Source: Flavobacteriaceae bacterium
GTDB lineage: Bacteria > Bacteroidota > Bacteroidia > Flavobacteriales > Flavobacteriaceae
DNA length: 40,178 bases
Reading direction: 5' to 3'
Assembly: GCA_024762795.1 (NCBI GenBank)
Contig: JANTGS010000019.1
Location: 1 to 40,178 of the forward strand
The position numbers were made by a program, and so were the translations under genes. This document shows, piece after piece, positions 34,117 through 40,178 of this stretch (the stretch's first letter is position 1; the number at the start of each line of letters is the position of its first letter). The notes under the pieces were generated by a model, which was not told the DNA's origin, searched no databases, and saw nothing but the letters and a program-made list of their open reading frames with translations.

Positions 34117-34161
34117 GAGCAAGATAAGACTTCAGAAAGTAATTCTTATTTGTCCCTAAAG

Positions 34162-34190
34162 AAAAAAGAGGCCTTTTTGGCCTCTTTCTT
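34162..34190. terminator. Bidirectional intrinsic terminator
   Basis: Stem AAAGAGGCC / GGCCTCTTT around a TTTTT loop, with A-rich sequence on the left and T-rich sequence on the right. It can end the plus-strand transcript and the minus-strand hut operon. Confidence 0.85.
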
Positions 34191-34223
34191 TTTATCAACA
34201 AAGTAACTTGTAAAATAAATTTC

Positions 34224-35459
34224 CTATATCAGTTTTCCATTCAGATAAACACTTTCTATCTGACTAGTACCAAAGGAATAAGGTATAAATCCGTATGAAT
34301 TTATCGGTTTTGTCAATAAAAGATTTGCCTTTTTACCAACAGTGATCGATCCTGCCTCTTTTTCTACACCCATCGCATAAGCTCCGTTTATTGTAGCTGC
34401 ATTAATCGCTTCTTCCGGAGTCATTTTCATCTTAATACAGGCTGTGGCCACTACAAAGTTCATATTTCCCGAAGGTGTTGAACCCGGATTAAAATCGGTG
34501 GCCAGTGCTAAAGGCAAACCTGCATCGATCATTTTTCTTGCAGGAGTATAAGGTATACTTAAAAAATAAGAGCAAGCCGGTAAAGCAACCGGCATGGTCT
34601 TACTTCCTTTTAATGATTCAATATCTTCATCACGCATCACTTCAAGATGATCAACCGATAAAGCTTTGTATTTTACTCCTGCCTGTACCCCACCTATGGC
34701 TGTAAACTGGTTGACATGAATTTTCGGTACAAGTCCGTGCTTTTTTCCAGCTTCCAGGATCAATTCTGTATCTTCAACCGAAAAATAACCGGTTTCACAA
34801 AAAATATCTACAAATTCTGCTAATTTTTCTTTTGCGATCAGGGGCATTAACTCCTCGATAAGCATTTTCAGATAGCCTTTTTTATTATTTTTATAGTTTT
34901 CGGGTACCGAATGTGCTCCCAAAAAAGTAGCTTTGATCAGAACAGGATAATTCTCTTTTAATCTTCTGATTATACGAAGCATTTTTAGTTCCGATTCGAT
35001 GTTGAGCCCGTAACCGGATTTGATCTCAACGGCACCGGTTCCCTGCTCCATGATCTCTTCAAGGCGTTGTTTGCTTTGTTGAAACAGTTCCTCTTCGGAG
35101 GTTTCCTGCAATATTTTAGCTGAATTTAGAATTCCTCCTCCCCTTTTGGCGATTTCCTCATAGGACAATCCGTTGATACGGTCAACAAATTCTCCCTCAC
35201 GATTTCCTGCATAAACAATATGGGTATGCGAATCGCACCAGGCGGGCAGGATCATTTTTCCTGTGGCATCCACAATTTCATCAACTTCTATGTCAGGACA
35301 CTCCTTCATCGGACCGAAATCAGAGATCACACCTTCTTTTACATATAAAAATGCATTTTTTAAAGTAGGTAATTCTTTCATTTCCTTACCGGAAACAAAA
35401 GATAAGGGCTCATTTCGTACCTGAATTAATTTCTTTATATTTTTAAATAATATTTTCAC
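34224..35459 (-). CDS. hutI: Imidazolonepropionase
   Basis: A 411-aa amidohydrolase, the third step of histidine degradation, converting imidazolone-5-propanoate to N-formimino-L-glutamate. Metal-binding HTH is in WCDSHTHIVYAGNREGEF near residue 75-80; KATFLGAHSVP, KIHVNQFTAIGG and VDHLEVM contain the other metal/active-site residues; LALATDFNPGSTPSGNM holds the conserved Asp. Length fits the family (about 405-415 aa). It is last in the hut operon, 20 bases after hutU, and ends before a bidirectional terminator. Confidence 0.96.
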   Translation of the reverse strand: MKILFKNIKKLIQVRNEPLSFVSGKEMKELPTLKNAFLYVKEGVISDFGPMKECPDIEVDEIVDATGKMILPAWCDSHTHIVYAGNREGEFVDRINGLSYEEIAKRGGGILNSAKILQETSEEELFQQSKQRLEEIMEQGTGAVEIKSGYGLNIESELKMLRIIRRLKENYPVLIKATFLGAHSVPENYKNNKKGYLKMLIEELMPLIAKEKLAEFVDIFCETGYFSVEDTELILEAGKKHGLVPKIHVNQFTAIGGVQAGVKYKALSVDHLEVMRDEDIESLKGSKTMPVALPACSYFLSIPYTPARKMIDAGLPLALATDFNPGSTPSGNMNFVVATACIKMKMTPEEAINAATINGAYAMGVEKEAGSITVGKKANLLLTKPINSYGFIPYSFGTSQIESVYLNGKLI

Positions 35460-35479
35460 TTTGTGAATTTTTTATTGAC

Positions 35480-37477
35480 TTAAAACAAATCTTTTAAAAT
35501 ACTGTCGTCAACCAGATTAGGAAGAGTTACCTTTAAATTAGGGGTTCTTTCCATTTCACGTTTAGCTGCAAAGATAGCCTCATCGTTTCTCGCCCAGCTC
35601 CTGCGTGCAATACCATTGTTAACATCGTAAAACAACATACTTTTTAAACGGGCTTCAGCTTCCGGTGTTCCGTCAAGCAGCATTCCAAAACCACCATTAA
35701 TCACTTCTCCCCAGCCTACACCACCACCATTGTGTATGGAAACCCAGGTAGCTCCTCTAAAACTATCACCAATCACATTTTGAATGGCCATATCGGCAGT
35801 AAATTTACTGCCATCATAGATATTGGAAGTTTCTCTGTACGGAGAATCAGTACCACTTACATCGTGATGATCCCTTCCCAGAACTACCGGTCCGATCTCT
35901 CCATTGGCTACAGCATCATTAAACGCTTTGGCAATTTTCACACGTCCTTCAGCATCGGCATAAAGGATACGCGCCTGGGAACCCACTACCATTTTATTCT
36001 TTTTTGCATCTCTGATCCAGGTAATATTGTCCTGCATCTGCAATTGGATCTCTTCTGGAGAATGATCCATGATCTCCTGTAAAACTTCCATGGCCAAATG
36101 ATCGGTTTTGTCAAGATCTTCAGATTTTCCTGATGTACATACCCATCGGAAAGGACCGAAACCGTAATCAAAACACATAGGGCCTAAAATATCCTGTACA
36201 TAGGATTTGTATTTAAAGTCGGTATTATTTTCAGCCATCACATCGGCTCCGGCACGGGAAGCTTCCAATAAAAACGCATTACCATAATCGAAAAAATAAG
36301 TACCCTTTGCGGTATGTTCATTGATTGCAGCGGCTTGTCTGCGAAGGGATTCCTGAACTTTTTCTTTAAACAACTCAGGCTCTTCACGGATCATACGGTT
36401 AGCTTCATCATAGGATATTCCCACCGGATAATAACCACCAGTCCATGGAATATGCAAGGAAGTCTGATCTGAACCTACATGTACAAAAATATCTTCCTGG
36501 TCAAATCGCTCCCAAACCTCTACTACATTACCAATATAAGCAATGGAAATCACTTCATCATTTTCTTTGGCTTCCTTTACTCGTAACACAAGTTGATCCA
36601 TATCATCTATCAAAACATCCACCCATCCCTGGCTATGCCGTTTTGTGGCCGCTTTTGGATTTACTTCAGCGCAAACAGTAATACAACCGGCAATATTTCC
36701 GGCTTTAGGCTGCGCACCACTCATTCCTCCGAGGCCTGATGTTAAAAAGATCTTTCCGGAAGGAGTTTCTTTTTTGGGAAGGATCTTACGGAAAGCATTC
36801 ATTACTGTGATGGTTGTTCCGTGAACAATTCCCTGCGGACCGATATACATAAAAGATCCGGCTGTCATCTGTCCGTATTGGGTTACCCCAAGTGCATTAA
36901 ACTTTTCCCAGTCGTCAGGTTTAGAATAATTTGGAATCATCATACCATTGGTTACCACTACCCTTGGAGCATTTTTTGAAGAAGGAAACAATCCCATCGG
37001 ATGTCCGGAATACAAATTCAGCGTCTGTTCATCGGTCATCATTGATAAATACTTCATGGTAAGCAGATATTGTGCCCAGTTTTGAAAAACAGCTCCGTTA
37101 CCGCCATAGGTAATCAGCTCTTCAGGATGTTGTGCTACCGCAGGATTCAGGTTATTCTGGATCATCAGCATAATAGCAGCAGCCTGTTTTGTTCTTGCGG
37201 GATATTCAGAGATGGGACGGGCATAAAAATCATAATCCGGTTTAAAACGGTACATATAGATCCTGCCGTATTCTTTCAGTTCTTCGGCAAATTCAAGAGC
37301 AAGCTCCTGATGCCATTTTTCAGGAAAATATCGTAAGGCATTACGTATAGCCAGCTGTTTCTCTTCTTTGGATAAAATATCTTTTCGCTTTGGAGCTCTG
37401 TTCACATCTTTTGGGTATTCCCTTTTCCGAGGAAGCTGATCAGGAATTCCCTGCTGAATTTTTTCTTGAAATGTCAT
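35480..37477 (-). CDS. hutU: Urocanate hydratase (long form)
   Basis: A 665-aa NAD-dependent enzyme, the second step of histidine degradation. Family sequences include YGGNGAVFQNWAQYLLTMKY, YSGHPMGLFPSSKNAPRV, the NAD-binding LTSGLGGMSGAQPKAGNIAG and the active-site region VVGSQARILYADAEGRVKIA. It ends with GATWVSIHNGGGVGWGEVINGGFG. At 665 aa it belongs to the long form found in Bacteroidetes and animals, not the ~555-aa enterobacterial form. It lies between hutH (76-base gap with A/T-rich repeats) and hutI (20-base gap). Confidence 0.97.
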   Translation of the reverse strand: MTFQEKIQQGIPDQLPRKREYPKDVNRAPKRKDILSKEEKQLAIRNALRYFPEKWHQELALEFAEELKEYGRIYMYRFKPDYDFYARPISEYPARTKQAAAIMLMIQNNLNPAVAQHPEELITYGGNGAVFQNWAQYLLTMKYLSMMTDEQTLNLYSGHPMGLFPSSKNAPRVVVTNGMMIPNYSKPDDWEKFNALGVTQYGQMTAGSFMYIGPQGIVHGTTITVMNAFRKILPKKETPSGKIFLTSGLGGMSGAQPKAGNIAGCITVCAEVNPKAATKRHSQGWVDVLIDDMDQLVLRVKEAKENDEVISIAYIGNVVEVWERFDQEDIFVHVGSDQTSLHIPWTGGYYPVGISYDEANRMIREEPELFKEKVQESLRRQAAAINEHTAKGTYFFDYGNAFLLEASRAGADVMAENNTDFKYKSYVQDILGPMCFDYGFGPFRWVCTSGKSEDLDKTDHLAMEVLQEIMDHSPEEIQLQMQDNITWIRDAKKNKMVVGSQARILYADAEGRVKIAKAFNDAVANGEIGPVVLGRDHHDVSGTDSPYRETSNIYDGSKFTADMAIQNVIGDSFRGATWVSIHNGGGVGWGEVINGGFGMLLDGTPEAEARLKSMLFYDVNNGIARRSWARNDEAIFAAKREMERTPNLKVTLPNLVDDSILKDLF

Positions 37478-37485
37478 CTTTTAAT

Positions 37486-37546
37486 GTGTTTTAGTATTTT
37501 TAATGTTTCAAATTTTTAATCTTTCAATCTTTTAATTCTTCTATAT
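37486..37546. repeat. Degenerate A/T-rich short repeats between hutU and hutH
   Basis: The gap contains about six loosely repeated units of the form TTTTAATnTTTC/A on the plus strand (TTTTAATGTG, TTTTTAATGTTTC, TTTTTAATCTTTC, AATCTTTTAATTC). Read on the operon strand this is an A-rich leader before hutU. Confidence 0.45.
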
Positions 37547-37553
37547 CTCAAAA

Positions 37554-39044
37554 TCAATCTACAATAAAGGTTCTGTTTTGAACCATTTCGATCATTGCGT
37601 TAATATCATCTTTTAAGATTCTGTCCTCTTCGAGTTTATCTACCTTGCTTCGGATTATTTTAAAATTTTCTTCAACAATATCAGAACATTGAAGCGGACG
37701 CCTGAATTCAATGGCCTGTGCAGCATACATCATTTCAATGGCCAGAATTTTTTCTAAATTACCAAGGATCTGATTGAATTTCCTCCCGGAAATACTTCCC
37801 ATAGAAACATGATCTTCCTGTCCTAATGAAGTAGGAATACTATCCGCAGAAGGTGGAAAGCATAAAGATTTATTTTCAGTAACCAGGGCTGCAGTAGTAT
37901 ATTGCGGAATCATAAAACCGGAGTTCAGACCACCACTTTCTGTTAATAAACGGGGCAATCCGTATTTTCCTTCCAAAAGCAAGAAAGAGCGCCTGTCGGA
38001 AATATTACCAATCTCCGAAGCTGCCAAAGCACCGTAATCCAATGCCATCGCCAAAGGTTGTCCGTGGAAATTTCCACCAGAAATAGCCACTGTATCACTC
38101 AGTACAATGGGATTATCCGTAACCGAGTTCATCTCTATCTCAGTGAGTTCCTTTAAATGATAATAAGCATTTCTGGATGCGCCATGTACCTGAGGGATAC
38201 AACGCATAGAATACGGATCCTGAACACGTTCGCAATCTTCATGCGACATGATGTTTTGAGAATCTTTAAACAGCATACGCATACGTTTGGCCACTTTCAG
38301 AGTTCCTTTATAGGGTCTGATACTGTGTAAAGCCTTTTTAAAAGGAGAAGCACTTCCCTTATAACCTTCAATACTCATTGCTCCGGCCAGATCGGCGAGA
38401 TCAAGCAGATATTTCATTTTATCCAGTCCTTTTATAGAATGAGCAAGAATAAATTGCGTTCCGTTGATCAAAGCCAGCCCTTCTTTTGCAGCGAGTTTAA
38501 CAGGCTCAAGCTTATGTTGTTTTAAAACCTCTTTTGCAGGAATCGTTTTTTTATCATCCCAGAATTCACTTTCCCCTAAAAGCGTTAAAAAAAGATGAGA
38601 CAAAGGAGCCAGATCGCCGGAAGCCCCCACCGATCCTTGTTCTGGTACCACAGGCAACAGGTCATTCTCTATAAAATAAATAATTCGCTTGACCACTTCA
38701 ATACGAATCCCTGAATAGCCCTGGCAAAGGGCATGAACCTTGGTGATCATCATGATCTTGGATAAGTCTTTATCAATAGGTTTTCCTACACCAACGGCAT
38801 GTGTGATCAGTAAATTTTCCTGCAATTTACTGGTCTCATCAGGAGAGATCTGCACATCACACAAGGGGCCAAAACCTGTATTAATTCCATAGACAGCTTT
38901 ATTGGAAGCCGAAATGGTTTCTACTTTACATCGACAGGAATTTACTTTTTCAATGGCTTCTTCAGTTAAAACTGCTTTAAGATTACCCTTTGCAATAGCG
39001 ATTACTTTGGCAACCGTTAGTTTGTCAATTCCGTATTTGAACAT
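37554..39044 (-). CDS. hutH: Histidine ammonia-lyase
   Basis: A 496-aa enzyme that deaminates histidine to urocanate, the first step of the pathway. The Ala-Ser-Gly at 141-143 in SVGASGDLAPLSHL forms the MIO cofactor. Other conserved parts are YGINTGFGPL (52-61, with the catalytic Tyr53), LINGTQF, QDPYSMRCIPQVHGASR, and NPIVLSDTVAISGGNFHGQP. Length is typical of bacterial HutH. It leads the hutH-hutU-hutI operon under a well-matched promoter at 39101-39131. hutG is not present in the window. Confidence 0.97.
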   Translation of the reverse strand: MFKYGIDKLTVAKVIAIAKGNLKAVLTEEAIEKVNSCRCKVETISASNKAVYGINTGFGPLCDVQISPDETSKLQENLLITHAVGVGKPIDKDLSKIMMITKVHALCQGYSGIRIEVVKRIIYFIENDLLPVVPEQGSVGASGDLAPLSHLFLTLLGESEFWDDKKTIPAKEVLKQHKLEPVKLAAKEGLALINGTQFILAHSIKGLDKMKYLLDLADLAGAMSIEGYKGSASPFKKALHSIRPYKGTLKVAKRMRMLFKDSQNIMSHEDCERVQDPYSMRCIPQVHGASRNAYYHLKELTEIEMNSVTDNPIVLSDTVAISGGNFHGQPLAMALDYGALAASEIGNISDRRSFLLLEGKYGLPRLLTESGGLNSGFMIPQYTTAALVTENKSLCFPPSADSIPTSLGQEDHVSMGSISGRKFNQILGNLEKILAIEMMYAAQAIEFRRPLQCSDIVEENFKIIRSKVDKLEEDRILKDDINAMIEMVQNRTFIVD

Positions 39045-39100
39045 GTTTTTTTATATTTTAATTATCTTGATTAATTATTTTATGATCTTTTGGATTATTA

Positions 39101-39131
39101 CAAAGATATATCTACTTTTGATACTTAACAA
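39101..39131 (-). promoter_or_regulatory. Promoter of the hut operon
   Basis: On the minus strand TTG (39129-39131), 20 bases, then TATCTTTG (39101-39108): a full match to the TTG-N17-23-TAnnTTTG pattern. The box ends 56 bases before the hutH ATG. Confidence 0.65.
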
Positions 39132-39132
39132 G

Positions 39133-39152
39133 ACTAATTATTTTACTAATTA
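39133..39152. promoter_or_regulatory. Candidate LysR-regulator operator
   Basis: ACTAATTA occurs twice (39133-39140 and 39145-39152), starts 12 bases apart, close to one helix turn. It lies just upstream of the hut -33 element and before the divergent LysR gene. Position fits an activator site, but the sequence is AT-rich and simple, so chance is possible. Confidence 0.35.
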
Positions 39153-39158
39153 ATAACT

Positions 39159-40037
39159 TTGAAGCATCAATTAGAATACCGGCATTTACGCTATTTTTTG
39201 GCTGTAGCCGAAGAATTACATTTTAGACGTGCCGCCGAGAAATTGTATATTTCTCAACCCGGATTAAGCAGACAGATCAGGCAAATGGAAGAAGATCTGG
39301 GAATTAAACTTTTTGAACGCCATAACCGAAAAGTTAAGCTTACTGCAGTTGGAAAATATCTACAAACAGAGATCATTAAGAATTTTAAAGAACTGGAGGA
39401 TATTTTTAATCATGCAAAATTGCTGCATGACGGTATCGACGGAAGTTTAAAATTTGGTTATGTAGGTTCTGCCATGCAGGAAGTAATTCCGAATATTTTA
39501 CCAAAATTCAGGAAAGAGCATCCTAATGTAATTTTCAGTTTTAACGAAATGGACAACAGAATGCAGATCGAGGCATTGCTTAACCGCAAGATCGATGTAG
39601 GTTTTGTTAGGCTTGAGAGAGTGCCCAGAGACTTAGAGATCAAACCGATTTTTGAAGATACTTTTTCATTGGTTTTACCCGGATCACATCGGATCAATAC
39701 TTCAAATTTTAAAGATCTCAATCAGCTGCAAAATGAATCTTTTATCTTATTTGACCGCTCTTACAGCGAATCTTATTATGAAAAAGTGATGCAAATTTTC
39801 GATTACAGCGGATTTACGCCACTGATCTCACACAATACGGTTAATGCGAGTTCTATTTACAGGCTGGTTGAAAATAATTTTGGCGTTTCGATAGTGCCCA
39901 CCTCTTTAAAGCTGGGTTATGATATGGGTATAAAATTTATCGAACTAAAAAATATTCCCCAGCGCACTACATTAAAAATGGTTTGGAACAATACCAACAG
40001 CAATCCTGTTCTAAAGAATTTTCTGGCACTCATTTAA
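39159..40037 (+). CDS. LysR-family transcriptional regulator, likely of hut genes
   Basis: A 292-aa regulator. Residues 5-65 form the winged helix-turn-helix (YRHLRYFLAVAEELHFRRAAEKLYISQPGLSRQIRQME in outline, with GIKLFER at the wing). Residues about 90-290 are the two-lobed effector domain, starting SLKFGYVGSAMQEV. The closest well-known subgroup by eye is CatR/BenM-like (LHFxRAAEKLxISQPxLSRQIRQ). It is divergent from hutH with a 114-base shared intergenic region, so control of histidine catabolism, perhaps by urocanate, is inferred. The start is TTG; no ATG exists before the DNA-binding domain. Confidence 0.88.
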   Translation: MKHQLEYRHLRYFLAVAEELHFRRAAEKLYISQPGLSRQIRQMEEDLGIKLFERHNRKVKLTAVGKYLQTEIIKNFKELEDIFNHAKLLHDGIDGSLKFGYVGSAMQEVIPNILPKFRKEHPNVIFSFNEMDNRMQIEALLNRKIDVGFVRLERVPRDLEIKPIFEDTFSLVLPGSHRINTSNFKDLNQLQNESFILFDRSYSESYYEKVMQIFDYSGFTPLISHNTVNASSIYRLVENNFGVSIVPTSLKLGYDMGIKFIELKNIPQRTTLKMVWNNTNSNPVLKNFLALI

Positions 40038-40071
40038 AATAAATAGAACGCAGAAAGTTTTTGCAACAAAA

Positions 40072-40100
40072 AAAGCCGGAAACTAACTACCGGCTTTCCT
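40072..40100. terminator. Intrinsic terminator between the LysR gene and the tRNA gene
   Basis: Stem AAAGCCGG / CCGGCTTT, loop AAACTAACTA, preceded by an A-tract and followed by a mixed T-rich run. It can serve both the plus-strand LysR gene and the minus-strand tRNA. Confidence 0.75.
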
Positions 40101-40111
40101 TATTTTATATG

Positions 40112-40178
40112 TAGCGAGGAGCAGAATCGAACTGCCGACCTCCGGGTTATGAATCCGACGCTCTAACCATCTGAGCTA
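40112..40178 (-). tRNA. tRNA-Met (anticodon CAT), cut by the window edge
   Basis: On the minus strand the D arm (TAGCTCAGATGGTTAGAGC), an anticodon loop TTCATAA with CAT at 40149-40151, a T arm GGCAG-TTCGATT-CTGCT, and a 3' acceptor strand CCTCGCT with discriminator A are visible. The 5' acceptor strand (expected AGCGAGG) lies outside the window. The 3' CCA is not encoded. An elongator tRNA-Met is most likely; tRNA-Ile with a modified CAT anticodon cannot be excluded. The closing pair of the anticodon stem is an A-C mismatch. Confidence 0.88.

Noticed and set aside
37486-37546. CRISPR-like or tandem repeat array between hutU and hutH
   Set aside because: Units are short, degenerate, A/T-only and not separated by unique spacers.
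39154-39161. TAACTTTG read as a promoter for the LysR gene
   Set aside because: Its last three bases are the only plausible start codon, so transcription from it would begin inside the coding region; no -33 element is at the right distance.

Overview
The window looks like a chromosomal segment of an AT-rich Bacteroidetes, most likely a flavobacterium. The signs are: promoters of the TAnnTTTG type instead of an E. coli -10, few clear Shine-Dalgarno sequences, TonB-dependent receptors with carboxypeptidase-regulatory-like N-termini, SusC/BtuG-style surface lipoproteins, a long-form (665 aa) urocanate hydratase, and a serC-serA-DUF1015 block. Several genes appear to start with TTG. There is no phage, integrase, transposase or CRISPR array; most of the window is ordinary chromosome.

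Left part (1-9708). An outer-membrane beta-barrel receptor and a 54-aa membrane peptide come first. A vitamin B12 uptake locus follows. On the minus strand a cobalamin riboswitch (about 5740-5932) with its own promoter controls a BtuB-type receptor and a BtuG-like beta-propeller surface lipoprotein. Divergently, on the plus strand, are a BtuF-like binding lipoprotein, a BtuC-like permease and a BtuD-like ATPase, with an SRAP (HMCES/YedK-type) DNA-protein crosslink protein directly behind.

Middle (9794-20801). A small secreted helical protein, a three-domain lipoprotein (NlpE, a COG3650-like domain, META/HslJ), an AI-2E family permease and a PG_1098-type methyltransferase precede an NAD-linked formate dehydrogenase made of a fused NuoE/NuoF-like beta subunit and a molybdopterin alpha subunit. 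These two subunits are separated by a cassette of about 466 bp, bounded by imperfect terminal inverted repeats, that carries a GxxExxY-family gene interrupted by an in-frame stop. A 512-aa outer-membrane-like protein with three glycine-rich repeats follows.

Right part (21054-40178). Serine biosynthesis (serC, a hotdog thioesterase, serA), DUF1015 and a YggS-type PLP protein form one run. Next are a UmuC-type polymerase without a partner UmuD and a DnaQ-exonuclease/GIY-YIG fusion whose GIY-YIG active site appears lost. A decayed DUF3857/transglutaminase gene with three homopolymer frameshifts precedes a voltage-gated-type potassium channel with a C-terminal zinc ribbon. ZIP transporter, methyltransferases and two GNAT genes lead to a histidine utilisation operon (hutH-hutU-hutI, minus strand) divergent from a LysR regulator. 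A partial tRNA with anticodon CAT closes the window.

The items most worth a second look are the inverted-repeat GxxExxY cassette inside the formate dehydrogenase operon, the apparently inactive GIY-YIG domain, the glycine-rich triple-repeat outer-membrane protein, and the multi-frameshift DUF3857 pseudogene. I did not find a clearly new multi-gene system.
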